Positions 9,529-23,757 of a stretch of DNA of 64,000 bases are shown one piece after another; position 1 is the stretch's first letter; every line of letters begins with the position of its first letter. Source of the DNA: Drosophila pseudoobscura (taxonomy: Eukaryota > Arthropoda > Insecta > Diptera > Drosophilidae); NCBI RefSeq assembly GCF_009870125.1, contig NC_046681.1, forward strand, positions 18,675,001 to 18,739,000, read 5' to 3'. A program made the translations under genes and the position numbers. A model generated the notes under the pieces. That model was not told the origin of the DNA. It did not search any database and saw nothing but the letters and a program-made list of their open reading frames with translations.

Positions 9529-12300
9529 CAAAAAAAGCCAAACTCATTTCTAAATAATCTAGAATTGCCGCTTCCTACCATTCTAAAATTGTTCTCGCTG
9601 TTGGCTTTAAGAAGCCAGGTCTGTCGGGAAAAACCGAAATAGGCAGCCCTGCTTGTCCAGCTCGTACTGAGCTCGTGTAGCTGCTGACGATCTGCATATC
9701 CAGGATCTCACCTGGCTGTGGCTGCAATTCACCATTGAATCAGGCATTGCCTAGGTCCTTACCCAGAGACGCAACAACAACGAAGTCCTGGCTAAACACA
9801 TTTAAATCGCGCCTACTTTTCTAATTGATTTGTACATCTACACCTAAAAATATGCAACGAACATGAATCGGTTACCGGTGCTGCCGAGAAGTGTTGCGAA
9901 TTTGGGGATTTCATGTATGTTGCGAAGACGATGTGCCTTACAATTATTTGACACAGTGTTGCAAATTTGGGGATTTCAGGTTCCATTTATGGCCGTTTAT
10001 AAAATTTATTTACAAATAACATGTTTCATGTTATAGGTGCAGGCGGTAGCCTGGGAGAGTGATGAAACCCTCCCAAGCTCACTTGGACCTATAGAAGGTC
10101 CGTTGTGGTGTTTCATGTTATAAAAAAATGTATTTTTTATTTTCCCTGTTTTACTTTCCTAAATGGTAAAATTTCGAAAAACAACCATCCATTTTATCCT
10201 CATTTCATGCTATATTAAGTATAGCTCTCTATTATAGAAACAAGTTTTGGGTCGTCATTTTCCCGATAATTTACTCATATGTATATAAGGTGCTTGCCCC
10301 TAGTATAGATATAGATATCTATAGATGGCAATGGTTCCATTAATGGCACCAGAAGATAACAACTGCTAGTCGCAATTCTGGATGTGAGCATACATATAAG
10401 TAGAAAACCACACAGATCGCAGAAATTCTCAAATAAATAGTCACAAATTACAAAATCAATCAATTCGGAAAACGATAATTCATATAATTCATTTACAACT
10501 TATACGAGTGTGACTCATTTTCGGTTCCATGAAAAAATCCAGGAGTTCGATTTAATTAGTCGACCCAGAAACAGAGCAAACGCAGGCACACATTTCGGCA
10601 ATTAACGTATGCCTGTCATAAAAAAATGTCGATACATCACATTATTTTCAACGGTCAATGACAAAATGGCAAGCTCTTATCAACTTTCGGCGGGTTACAT
10701 TGATCGCACACATCAGTGACAACAGTGTCCGCCCTGAGGCAGACTCAAACAGCCTCAAACCCGACAGAACCGACAGAGAAGTCGAAGTCGAAGTCCCATG
10801 CCCATGTCTGTGGGCCAACAAACGACGGCCAGTACAGCCACAACTGCCACAACAGCCGCCCGTAGCGATAAGTGGTGTTAGATAACTGGTTTCTATCAGT
10901 CGCCAAATTGAATGCTCACGATGTCCACGCGACATTGCTTAGCACGAGACGGAAGACAGACCCCGAGCCCTAACCCCGACCTACCAGAGCTCAGGATAGA
11001 TACACTCCGAGACCCCACTAACCAGAACACTTTCCCCATAGATTAACTTGTATATCGCAACACAAAATGCCTTAAACATAAACATCTTTCGTGCCTCACG
11101 AGGCATGCCGCTTAACCACTGTGACATTGATATGCTTCTGTCATAATGGTGCGTGTTGAGCCCAAAACTGTTGCATGTTCAGCATGACAACAAGCAAAAG
11201 GACAATCTTCTTGAAGACACTTTTCCATTTCAGGTTATTTTTCCTGCGGTTGCTATTTAATAATCATTTCAAGAACAATATTTGCTTTATAAACTCGACT
11301 TTTTGGTTTCTATTTGATTGGAAAATATTTCAGAGCAAATATTGATTGGCAGAGAGAGCAAGCAAGCGCCTTTCTCGCGCCTAAAGCGATGACAACGTTT
11401 TACATAAAGCAGCTGAAAAATCTTGTGGAAAGACAAGAAAAATTACACGCGAATTCCATTTGGTAATGACAAGTCAAGCCTCGCCTCAAGCCTCGCCTCC
11501 AATCTCTAACATCTGGGAATGTGACAGAGCTAAGAGAGGGATTTTTAACATGAATATAAATGTAGATTAACAGGAATATTTGTAATGCATTTTAATATAT
11601 GTATGTATAATGTGGAAAAAGAATATTTGGGGATACTTCTATGCTTCTGCTTCTTCCTGCTTCTATGTTACGTGTGCGACCCAAAAGCGAAAGTTACAGT
11701 TTTATCATCACTTTCTCCCCCACACATTTCCGAAACAAACAGTCACGAACTATTCAAAATGTAATTCAATATTCTAAACCAGAAAACTGTCACAACTACA
11801 AGTTGGTCGCCAGATACTTGTGAATAGTTTTCGTTATATTATTTGTATTTGCTTGGTATGCCACCAAAGAGCCCCGTTCGAACAGTCACCGACTGCTTTT
11901 CAAATTGAACAGATGTTTTCCTAGAACACCGCAAAAATAAACAGCCAACGCGTGAAAAACCACAAAAATTCTATGGGTATTAATTACTTAGTAAGAAGCC
12001 CCATGGGGTCCAAAAGATGTGCCCTGCCTGCCTGTGCACCTCCCCCTCGATGGCTCGCACTGAACTCCTCCGAAGCGAAAGCGACGATAAAAGTAATTAA
12101 CATACAAACGGAAACAAGGCAAACGAGATGTTGGATCAAATGGCAACACTAAAAAGTTAAATAAATAGCGAATACAATCCGAGAACAAGTGCAGAATACA
12201 AAAGAGAAAAACGACGGTGGAATACCCTGTGGAAGAGATATCTCTCCCCTCAACAAAGCTCCCATTAAATTTCAGTTTCCAAATCATCTCTAACCATATA
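9529..12300. other. Intergenic region, no gene seen
   Basis: No ORF here has coding character. It holds a direct duplication of gcgaatttggggatttca-like sequence (about 9894-9915 and 9961-9980), a 73 bp insertion at 10036-10108 (separate entry) and AT-rich sequence. A GC-richer patch at 10650-10990 has short open frames on both strands but no recognisable protein. Confidence 0.5.
10036..10108 (+). mobile_element. 73 bp structured insertion with a 14 bp target-site duplication
   Basis: The insert is bracketed by identical 14-mers TGTTTCATGTTATA at 10022-10035 and 10109-10122. It is GC-rich in an AT-rich setting. It can form short hairpins, such as GGACCT-ATAGA-AGGTCC and GGGAG...CTCCC. The perfect direct repeat is the signature of retroposition or transposition. 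I do not recognise the inserted sequence; it could be a truncated LINE tail, a SINE or a retroposed small RNA. Confidence 0.6.
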
Positions 12301-12709
12301 TACCCTTTGGGGTACCCCTAGATGACAAACAAAAAAAAGAAGTAAAACAAAAAGCCAAAAATAATGCCGATCTCAGCATAAGTCACGTACTGAAACGAAA
12401 GTGAAAACAAATCAGACAAGACAGAGCGCCAGTCAGACCCGTGTTCGTTCTAATGAGAAAGCTCATCGCAATATGATGATCTCTTTACAAATGGTGGGGG
12501 AGAGGGTGGCAGTAGGTGGTGGGATCGGGCTGGTGCTGATTGGGACAGTGGCTTACAGATGGGCCAGAACGATGGATAGCTCAATTGGCAGAAAGTGAGA
12601 GAACAGAGTTGTGTATCGGCCAGATACGTGTGCCGTCCAACATTTGACATTCGACACTCGAAAATGGTCAACAAAAGCCAAAAGTCGATCGAGTTGGGGC
12701 AACACTTCC

Positions 12710-15010
12710 ATGGAAACCATCGAGAGAAGCACTCCCCAGATGATGATGATGCTGCTGCTGTTATTTCTATTCCTTTCTGGATCTTCGGTTTTAAGGTGAG
12801 TTGCCAAATATTATTGAGATCCAAAAACCAACCGAAATCGCACTTTTGCTTGCAGTTCCCCTCTGGACCCAGAAGATATGGAACTGCTGGAGATGATGCT
12901 CCGGGATGGCGATGGATACCCGAATAGTGGACGAAGTCTGAGGGACATATCCGTGCTGCCGGCCACATCGATTGGCTGCGACGAGAACGATTCCGAAGAG
13001 GACTTTAAAATGTTCGACGATATCGAGGAGAGCGTAGAGTGCGAGGACTTTCTGCCACCCTGTGAACCGGCAGTGGTGGAAGAACATCCTATAAATCATC
13101 CCTGCTTTTTGCGCCTAATCCTGCTGCGGACCCCACTCCTGAAGCATGACCCATGCGTCAACTTCACACTGGCGCAAGAAACCCCGAAATCAACTGAAAA
13201 GCCTAGAAAGCCCAAGAAGAAATGCGATCCCAAGTCGAAGGCAAACATTTCCAAAACTCCAGGTACTCAGAATGGGTCGAAAGCGATGCCAAACACTGGC
13301 CAAAAGGAAGTCCAAACAACGCCCAATACTGAAAATAAAGAAAAGAAAATACTTTCCGAAACTGGCGAAGCGACAACCAAAAAACCCGATTCAAGTTCAA
13401 CAACAATCTCAACATCAAGAACAGAGAAAACTTCTACTGAAGGTAGTTCCCCAACAAAAAGAGTTCCAAATCGAAAGAACAGAAAGCTAACCACTCCCAG
13501 GACCACAACAACAACAGCAACAACCACAGCCGGAGCCACGACCACAGAGAAGACCATCACTACAGAGGATACAACGACAGAGATCATTAGCACCACCACC
13601 ACCACCGAAGCAGAAGGAGAAGAACAAACAACCTTAACGACAACGACAACGACTGCAGCACCCACCAGAACCACCAAAAGAGCAGCCACTCGTCGCACAA
13701 CCAGAGCAATTCCAATCAACGAGGACGCCCAACTGAAATCCATTGGCTTAAAGAAAAATAAGAGAGCTACCACAGTCGCTCCTCGAAAGCCTAAACCAGA
13801 CAATAGTACTTATAATTTCAAAAGCAAGGCCAATGGCCTATTCGGAGTTCCAGGCCAACCCATAATCAAGATCGATAGCCAACCCAGCGAGGTCATTAAA
13901 GTCGTTCTATCCAAAGATGTGGGGGAAATGCGGCTACCGGCGGAAGAGACAGACACTTCAACACCCTTGACAACCACAACATCCGAGCCGGAAACGACGA
14001 CAACTGATGAGAGCTGCGAAGAAGACATGGAAACCACCAACGAAGTGGAAAATGAAACAGAAGAAACAGAATATTTCCCAGAAACCGAAGAGGAAACCGA
14101 AGAAGGTGAATGGTTTAAATTGTCGCAGTTTTTGGAGAGTAGACTAAACAACTGTTCAGATCTGTTTGTTTCAGCATCAGACATGGATAGAGCCAAGTCA
14201 ACCTCAACCACGGAGGAGCCCTGCGTAGACGCGGACGCCGATGATCAAGGAACAAATCTCTGTCCGGAGTTTATGCCAGCATACGGCAACTGTAAGTTGG
14301 GGGTATTGTGAAAGGATAGCTCTGATCATTTATCCCTTCGATTCATAGCAAACTCCAGGCCCCCACCAGGACCACGGTTCCGAAAGCCCGTGAAGAACTA
14401 TGTGGAACCCATTCTATACGAGGGATCGTTTGCCAAGCCGCGCCAGAGGATCGGATTAACACAACCCCAACCGCAGCGCCGGGACTACTTTGTAAGCAAC
14501 AAGCAGATTGTGCCAAGACCCAGGCCTAAGTACAGGAAGCGGCTGCCCCACTCGATCTACATGAATAATATTATCAGGGGTGTGGACTGCGTCGACGATG
14601 TGACTGCGAGTCCCTATCCACAGGTTGGCCCTTATCCACAGCCCTTTAGAGCCATACAACCATCTCAGGGGCAACGCAACTGGCCAGCGAGTCGTCGACC
14701 AGGAGGAGGATATGGCTCTGTCCAGAGGAGCCCTGGCTATGGTCCGTTACCAGCGCCGGTTCAACGTATCCGTTCCTCTCCGGCTCCTCGATATCCGGGA
14801 TGTTCAGAGGAAGAGCAGCACTATCACAATGACAGGGAGAGCAATGAGGATCAGCATGACTTCGAGGAGGAGGCAGCCGCCTTGATGCGAGCACCCGAAC
14901 CGACACCCAGCATAGATCCCTGCCAGGCAGAGCATGATCACCCCCATTACGGACAGCATCTCCAGCAATCAGTCCACGATTATTCACAATCCAAAAACTT
15001 CTTTACCTAA
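12710..15010 (+). CDS. Secreted Thr-rich mucin-like protein, 727 aa, three exons
   Basis: The exons are 12710-12795, 12856-14291 and 14349-15010 (TAA), joined by GT-AG introns in a frame that closes exactly to 728 codons. I chose the ATG at 12710 because it is followed by a signal peptide (four Met, then LLLLFLFLSGSS); an upstream in-frame ATG at 12611 would bury this inside the protein. After the signal come an acidic segment with five or six Cys (residues ~50-110), a Lys/Pro-rich stretch, a dense Thr/Ser domain (~200-314) expected to carry O-glycans, an acidic Glu/Thr segment (~405-450), and a Pro/Arg/Tyr-rich then Glu/His-rich tail. No enzymatic domain is visible. The features suggest an extracellular or cuticle-associated protein, but I do not recognise the family. 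The poly(A) signal is AATAAA at 15081-15086. Confidence 0.8.
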
Positions 15011-15086
15011 ATCATAGTCCCAAGGGCTGTAGTTTGTAAGCCACCGACCAGCACCCAGTAACAAATTTAACCACATATGTAATAAA

Positions 15087-16300
15087 CAAGTGCACCACAA
15101 CACAAAGCCATCATCAGTCAGTCAGTAGCTGGTGGAGCCGAATTCGGAGGAGGGGGCGGAAGGCAGTCCCATGGTAATTAGGGAACCTCTTTGATCCGCA
15201 TGCAAATTGGACAAATGGGCTGGGGACGTCAGCAATTGAATTGCTTTATAAGCAGGGGCCAGGGCCACCGGCCACTGGCCAGGCCAGTGCCTTATGAATG
15301 GCCAGTTATCAGTCTCCCCACAGCCGGAGCTCAAGTTGGGGACAGAGGCACGCGCCCCTAATGAAAAACCCATGAGCTACCAGTCCACCTGATGATGGCC
15401 ATCGTAAGGGTGCTGCGAATGGAACCGAACCTTGTTTGCCCTACGCTCTCACATCGCTCACACATGAGTGGAGCGTGAAGAGGTCGATTTTAATGACATT
15501 AGAAGTACAGCATCGCATCTACTTGGGTGTGTATGGAAAATGTGTTTACAGGAGGATTAAAAAAGAGATATTTAATACTTTTCTAGGCCATTCTTTCCGC
15601 TTTTTAATCCAAGGAAAGGTTAACCGCATTGCCCTTAGAGTGTATGTTGGCTGGTATCGCGCATGGCTCACCCATTTATAATTTTTTAAGCGATTTTAAA
15701 GGCTTTTACTTCCCCTTGCTATAACCACTTATATGACCCATAGTCCTCTGTGTAGGTGAACCAAGAAACATATGACTGAGGAATGTCCCTACAAAAAAAT
15801 GCATGTTTCCTCACTTAAAAATCAAAAGAGCGCGTAGGACCCCAAAGGAGTTTCGCACCAGAGCGTACCAAAAATAAAGCCGAAAACAAATTAGTTTGCC
15901 CCAAGCCCAAGCCACCCCATTTTCTCACGCTCTCGCTCTCGCAAACAACACTCTCTCTCGTTCTCTTTGATTGAGGCTCCTGACATTGTAAATGTCACAG
16001 ACAAGACGGTGCTGGGGCGACGGCGCCAAGAGCAAAAAGCGCCAAAACATTCAGTAAATCTGAGAGCCAAAAGCATGGTATGCCGTACTGAAAGAGAGAG
16101 AAACCGTCCGGTCCGTGCTGTATTTGTTCACGCGAGGGTGCGGGCAAGCCCATGGCAAAGAATCATTGAAGGTATGGGCATTTCACTCCTCAAGGGACCT
16201 AAGGTGGCCGGCTCTCTCTCTAACGGCAACAGTGAAAGCTCCTTCTCTAAGCGGCTCTAGCGAGTAATTTGTGGCTTCCTGCTTATCTCTAATGCGAAGG
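15087..16300. other. Intergenic region, no gene seen
   Basis: This region holds scattered AT-rich and CT-rich sequence, and short open frames without family features. I find no convincing gene or repeat. Confidence 0.4.
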
Positions 16301-17251
16301 TATAATTAGGTCCCCGTCAAAAAGAGGCCGGTGGCCGAGATTCCCTTACCCTCTTAACTATAGCATGGCTAGGAACGTATTCGCCCCGCTGGTTGTCGCA
16401 GTACGACCGTGTACTGAATTGTAGGTTCTCCTTTCTCGTGTGCGGACGTGTTTTCCTATTCTTATCGTGCGCTGCGCGGTAGCGGAGAGGGAAAACTGCA
16501 AAAAGGGAAAATCTGCTTCCACGCGTAGAAAAGGGAAAACCTCGAGTACGGAACCCAAGCCAATTAACCGAATCAATTTTTAAGCAAACTCTAGGGAAAA
16601 ATAAGTGAGAGTTAAGTTTGTGAGCAGCCCACAAGTGCATTTAACTAGCCCTACAGTAAACCCCTAAGTATCTGTAAAGCGAAAGAGTCCGCAAATCTCT
16701 GAGTTATATTTAGATAAAGTCACTGTTTATATAGCCCGTAGTTAATCAAAAATGTGCTTATCGGCCGATGCTAATAAGTCGGGGGTTCAGGTAAATGAAG
16801 CTAACTGATTGAGCAAAGAAAAAGGTGTGAAAGCAGCCCCAACAACAATCACAACAACAACAGCCCCTCAACCATACAAATCGATAAAGAATTTAAAAAT
16901 AAATATCCCAACGACGCCCCACGACGCTCTATTGTTGCGGCGTAATCATAACGTGTAATCCATGCGATTCGGTAACAAAACACTGCCAAAGTAAACCCCA
17001 GAACCACCGACCAAAAAGCACCTATGGTCTAAGCAAGGACCAACCTCAAGATAACCGAAAGCGAAACGTTAACGAGCATTTAACAGGTCACTTAGAGGCA
17101 GTACCAGTAGAAGTACACCAGTAACCAGTAACCAGCCGCAGTAACTGGGTCAGTAGAGGCAGGACCCCGACTACACCGATTGCCTGCCAAGCCATTCTCC
17201 ATCGAGGGCTTCATCCTTCTTTTGCATCCACCTTTTTTTCTCTTCAAAGAG
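16300..17251 (+). other. Putative noncoding 5' UTR exon ending in a strong donor
   Basis: The region has UTR-like CAA/ACC-rich sequence with many stops. It ends at a consensus donor (AAAGAG|GTAAGTAAC, junction 17251/17252) preceded by a pyrimidine-rich stretch. It lies on the strand of Ndae1, whose first coding exon has a splice acceptor at 30823-30824 and so needs at least one upstream noncoding exon. The 5' boundary is unknown, and linking it to Ndae1 is inference. Confidence 0.3.
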
Positions 17252-20200
17252 GTAAGTAACTGAATCCTCATTAAAATTTGAGGGATAGAACTGCACTAGC
17301 TGTAGCTAATTTTAATCAAAACAAGCTGAGATATTGCCTGGTGGTTAGTATATGCTTGACTTAATCATCACTGGCTTGGGGCCAGGATACTTAAAGCAGG
17401 CCAGTTGGTTGCTAAAGTGGCCCAGAATCACAGTTGCCAATTTTTTGCTGGAATTTTTGGACAGCGTTGCCAAATTTCTTTGGCGTAGGAGAACGGATAA
17501 CTATAATCAGTACGGCAAATTCTCTCGAATAAATACCAGCTTTCTTGATTTAAATCTATGAAACTATGAAACTATGAAACTATGAAACGCGAATGAAGAC
17601 AGAAGCCGTGTTCCGGCAAACATGACTTCTTTGGAAAAGGGTGTAAGCTTCCTTAATAATTATTAAGTTGAATACATATATCTTCTTTAAAAGAGAAAAG
17701 GAAAACTGGCCTAAATTCGCGTAATTAGAAGAGATTTATCATGCTAAAAATATGAAAAATGCAAAAAGGTTCCATTAAATAAAGAGTTTGACTACTTTCT
17801 TGGTACTAGCGATTCAAGTAGAACAAATAGTAGACACTTTTCTTTAATAATTTATTGCCCTACATTGAGTCGCCTTGACTAAAAGAATCACCACCATATT
17901 TATTTCCCATTTAAAATTTATCGGGAATATCTGCCACCCCCTCTTATGAATAGCTCAATGTGTATTCAAAGCAATCGGCAGCCATTTGCTTAGCCCGCCA
18001 ATCGACTCACCTCAGATTGGTAAAGCAAACACCCCTATATCATATAAGTTTTCGTTTAAGCACTTTTGGCTGGCCAACTAAACAAACAACTCGCTGGAAA
18101 AGTTTAATCGCTGCCATCGGGCAATGGCATAAGCTAATGACCAGCAGGCCTCTCCACTGGTATCCTCCTCCACTACGGGTATTGCTGACTATTCAAACAA
18201 CTATTTTACATAATAGACATGTGTGGTGGACGAAAACAAAACTGCGAAAACAGCGCACCGCACATGTTCTAAGCGATTACAAACGAAATGAGTCGCCGAG
18301 GAGGTTCGGATTGGGAAAGGCACAAAACCGTAAAATAAAAGTCAGCACCACATGCTGTCACATAATCGATGGATATTTTCACAGCGGAACCTATGTCAAA
18401 CGCCACCACCCCACTCCCAACGTAGGAATCAATCGATTGAATCGTGAGAGCCCAAAGAGGCTGCCATCTAATACCATTCATTCCAGATGTAAGCAACCTT
18501 AAGCCGACGGATCCGGCTCCCGACGGTGGATGGTGATCTAAGGAGGTCGGCGGTCGTCTTATAATTAGCTTGAATGGTAATGAATACTAAATACTGAAGC
18601 ACGAGGCTGAGTGTAATTAAACTCGGGGCCCAGGTACCAGAGTATGTCAAGTGACAGCCAGCGTGTGTCCTTTTAAGCATATCCTGCTGATGGGTAATGG
18701 AATATGGTTAAAGGCTTTCCAGGCCGACGATTGTGAAATGCCTGCGAGGAAATTTGAGTATGATTGGGAACAGGGCCAAAGAAAACCGTTCACTGAAAAG
18801 AGCTACTGTACATTTCGTATGTATCCTAGATGGAAAAGTGTGTGTCAAAGGTCTTGGGGGGTATATTTTACGATTGTTTTACTAGCAAGCTTTAATGAAA
18901 CTCACTGCAACAACACCTCGTTAGAAAACTTTTGCGGAAAACTGTGTGAAAAATCAAGACTTAACCCGGTTACAACTTTGGGCTTTTGATGTAGCACTAA
19001 TTAGGACGCAGGAACATTTAGGGACAAGTTGGAAAATTAACTAAATGTAATTGAAAAAGTTTCACTTACTGGAAATTGAATATGATCCAAACTGACGGTA
19101 ACCTGGCGTTCGGAAGGGTATATTTAATTAAAGTATTTTTTGGTAAATACGGAACAGCTGATTCTTTGAAAGTACAAACACATTCTTTAGAAGTTTTTTG
19201 TGATGTAATCGATATCAATGAAAATATGTCATTCACTTGTGACAGGTACAATATTTCACCTAAGAATGTTTTATTGCGCCTCCGTATCCATCCATCCATC
19301 CATCATTCGATTGCACATTTTATTCAGATATTCATATATGTACATATGTAGGTACATACATAGATACATATGCATGTATTATTTACCATTCTGATATGAA
19401 TATGTAAATGAGCTTCAATTGACTTGCCGCATGTCGCTCAGACACACAGGTAATTCATCAGCCGGCGATTCAAATTCTATTTGCATTTCTTTTTGGGGCA
19501 CTTGTTTTTCCCCAATTCGCTTTCATTCACTAGACATTTTGTAATGAAATTCCGTGATGAAATCTGCATATTTAGCGCTGGATGGAAGCATCCTTTGAAA
19601 TCTGACTGGAGAGTCATGAGACATGATTGATTTTATTCCTACCTTTCCAAGAAAATAGATTCCTTGACTATATATAGACAGTGCTTAATTTATTGTCCTA
19701 GTGACGCCTGAGAGCTTCTCGAGAATTGCGTGACTGCATGCTCCCCATGTGTATCTACTCGTATATGATAGTCTCATCAAGGAACTAGATATGGCGCTCT
19801 GTTGTCATCCCATTTTGCGACACTTTTAACGCGACCTTAGCCACAAAATGCAAAACACACAACCAACCCGAGTCCCTCTCTAGACCATCTCAGGCCCTCT
19901 CATATGACACTATTTAACCACATCGGTGGCGGTGGCCGCGGGGGGAGATGTGCTGCCGTATGAGGGATGACAAGAAAAAATCAATATCAACAACAACATT
20001 TTGCTTTCCTTTGCAACAAAATTGGAAATTTCATTTACACTTGACAGAGGCACGAGTCCGGCCTCCGACACACATTTTCCCGTCTCTTTCATGTCGTTTT
20101 CCTCATATAAGCTGTATGCACGTGGTTAGTTAGTCAGTTAGAAAACTGTTACAGTTTTCCCCATATCCGTTGTGCACGAAATTCTACCGAATTGAGGCCC

Positions 20201-23200
20201 AATTTAAATTGAGAAAAGTTCAGCGGAATGAGAGGGAACATACAAAGTAGTATAGAATAGAAATGAAAGACTTTAATGGGTAAAGAAAAGGATTTAAGTC
20301 TGGCAGTATAAACTGAGAATTTAATGAGACTCGAATATAATTTCTTGACGGATAAATTCTTCGAAAACCCTTTTTCAATTCTTAAATATAACGAAAATCC
20401 GTGCAATATCATCAATGTAATGACGAACTATGCAAAAAGCAGACGAGTTTTAACAGTATGTACAATATTTCTTATAGTAGCGGTTTATTTTTACATTGGC
20501 ACATGGCATATTTAAATACAGACAACAGAGAATTTGTTGGGGGACTAAGAGATGGATATCCAACATTTTAAGGTTTATTTTAGGCCAAATGAACTCCACA
20601 AAGCCGAAAATTAGGACCAACTGTAACCAACCAAACAACTGTATTCGGTGGTAAACAGTTTAGATTTCTCTGATATATTTACTTGAACCAATGTACCACA
20701 TTAAACCATCTTCAACAGGAACTAAATCAAGGTTTTCGCATTAGAGTAATTGAATTCAATATCAAAACTGCCATTTGTGGAAGGACAAGCACCGTTCAAA
20801 ATTAATTGAATTTGCACTCCAGCAAAAACTGAAATAAAATTTGCATTAAAAAGCTGCTGCTGCGCTTCCCTTCTTGCACCGGAAAATCCTGACATATTAA
20901 GTTTCGACGAAAGCGAATTTCCCCACAGAATTAAATTGACATGGCCAAGAGCCCCTCCTCCTTATATCTGTCTCTGAACCACAGTTTCAGCCTCTTCCGC
21001 CCTTGTCCCGCCCTCATCAAACATGCAACGTGCTCATAATAGAATGATAACATCAAATGCCGCAAATTCCAATCGTGTTGAGCGCCCGAGATTCCCAAAG
21101 AGAGGCAGCTCTCTAAGAGAATCTACTCTTCATTCGAATGAGTGCAGCAGCTAAGAGAGCCAAAGAGTGCACTCGAGATGCAGCTCCAACGAAAACCACA
21201 GACGAAATGGAGAGAGAGAGAGAGAGAGAAAGAGAAATAGAGCTCCAAACTTTTGTGGGGTCTGCCGGCCGGATTAGTCTGCCGCGCGACTCAACCCGTA
21301 GAGGATATCAAGTGCCGGCAAACGGTTCAGAGAAAATACGGATACGGAAAATATATATCCCTAAAAATACATATCTACAGAAATTTTGTGAAGCCAAAAG
21401 GTTAATTTTGATTAATTTCATGACAAATGATAGTCGCCGGCAACCCTGCTTCAAAACGCTTTCAGAAGGACCTCCTGCCTTGACTCTGGTGTCATTAACC
21501 CCCGGCCTGCCGTGGAAATTCGTCTTTGTTAGCCCACCCACACCCGAAACAAACACCCAACAGAAACAAAGAAATTAGATACTTTTTCGGCAACAAACAC
21601 CATTTCCACTGCCATTTTTCTTTTGGTGGAGGAAACTCGGATTCCGCAGGATGCCGCAGCAGGCGTATCTGAAACACATCCACGGACATGGCCGATTGCC
21701 CAGAGTCATAGCCACAGATAGCAGCAGGTAAAATACACACAGCTTCCTGTTTCTAGATTATACTTTATATGAAGGAAATTGAACTTATATTCAAATACAC
21801 GTACCAGGGGGCCAAAAAGTGCGAGGGTAGAGAAATAATAGGGTATGGGATTCAAGGAAAAGAAAGAAAAGCTCTTTGTTTGCTTGGGGATGATTGGTTT
21901 TTAATATCTATAAAATCTCACGAAGGATTTGAAGCAAAGAAGTGTATACTCAACTCTGTTTTGTATGGATTTTCAATGTGTCTAACTCTGTTATATACAA
22001 TTTTCTATAGTAAATAGATGCGGATTTGATACTGTTATCTCGCAAAGTTCTCTGTATCCTTTTTTACTGGAAAAATCCTATCATCCTATCATTTATGTAC
22101 CAAATATTTTCTATAGAAAAAGGATTGTTAGGAAGCACCCTGTGCAATCTATAAATCTTTCTTAGTTTCATAATATTTTGATATATCTCCCTTTCTCTCA
22201 ACTCCTTATATAGCTTTATATCTAAAAATACTTCCTAGAACGACTCAAAAGACCTCGCACAATGCAATGGGAAGCCAAGCTAATGGAGATATCTAAATGA
22301 AATCACAATACAAACCATAATCAAGTTCTATAAAGATTGTAATCTCGTGGCGAGTCAAGTTAAAGGCAGTAGTATTACTACCCCCAATTAAATGACAATG
22401 GAGAACGGGAATCGTAGTAGTACATTTCCAACTTCAATTCAAATTTCAATTCAGTTCCACACGCACACGCGGCGAGATTCATACAATATCATAGAGAGAA
22501 GGGAGGTCTACTACTCGTGCGAGTATGCCTAAAATATATAGTCAACAAATTATGATTAGAACGTCTGGTCTGTAGCGGTGGTCTGTCTGGGATATTATCT
22601 ATGATATGATACGATGACTAATTGAAAAGGCTGAAGAACCTCGGGTATTCTGTGAGATATGGGGTATCTATTCTCTGAGATGGGGTTGCTTACTTTCTAT
22701 TTTGTTTGCCGAGGTTGTGGCTGGGAATTGTTCCTGTCTTGTCTGCCGTTTCGTCTGACTGGGTCAACAACATGTCAAGTGCATGTGGGAGATATATCGT
22801 AGAGAATGATGCCTCCCCGGGCCAGTCTTTGTGTTTATCTTTTTCTTTGTTTGTTCGGGTGTTTGTTGTGATAAGCGACGTTGGTGGATGGGGAACGGGG
22901 GAAACGTTCGATAAGCAAACATTATATGTACATACAACAAGCAACAGAAAGAGAGGAACATATAGAGGGTTACAAAAGGAGAGAAACAGATTCTGAGCAG
23001 GGAAAACCCAACTCTCTTAAGCTCAAAGTTCTGCTCTTTTAGCCTGGTTTCTCTGTTTTGCTTGCCTCATTCTCGCTTCATTGGGGGACATTGATCCCAT
23101 TTCCCCACTAGCAACCCCCACTTTTTGTTATATTTATGTGTCACTTCCGCATGCAGCGGAAGTCTCGAGCGGCACGCGGCATATTGCGCCCGCGGTAGCA

Positions 23201-23757
23201 CTTCACACCTGCACTCCCACGAACCTGCATCAACCCCAGTCTCAACCTACTCTAACCTCTTCTTGGACATAGTAGAGACAATTTTCTTTGTATATTTGCA
23301 AATTACTTTCACAAACATTCACACTCATTCATATTTGCCTGCTAAAAGTTGAAACTTTGCTGCTCCTACTCCTGCTTTTGCCACACAAAATGTCTGGCCT
23401 GGCCCTGAAAGACAATAAAAATGGAATCGGATGGCCAGAATGACATCAGCCCCAGCCAGCAGCAGCAAGCCGACATTTTCACACGACTGCCCCGCCAGGC
23501 TGTCTTGGAGCACAATTCGGATGGAACCTAGTGGGAATGACAGTGAAAGGACAGGAGTGACAGTGGGAGCAGTGATATGGTACCGAAGGGCGTCCAGTCC
23601 AGTCTGCCCTAAGGAATTCCATACACAACTCCCAGTGACCTTGATTTGTTGTAGAGGCATTTTTGTAAGGTCTAAGATGAGCTCATGGTAGGTCAGAGAA
23701 GTCATAAAGAAAGAGGGGGAACGTTGTGAGTTGTTGCGGCGACCGCAACTCTACATT
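17252..23757. other. Noncoding region, probably intron or intergenic
   Basis: I see no gene here. It contains simple repeats: four copies of an 8-mer (ctatgaaa) at about 17556-17587, an AG-dinucleotide run near 21211-21230, and ATCC repeats near 19288-19305. Open frames are short, AT-rich and without similarity. Confidence 0.5.

Noticed and set aside
5535..9642. Serial 75-246 codon ORFs on both strands, including a consistent 124-residue protein
   Set aside because: They recur only because the 319 bp unit is repeated. The frame shifts by one base per unit, both strands are equally open, and no start context or domain is present.
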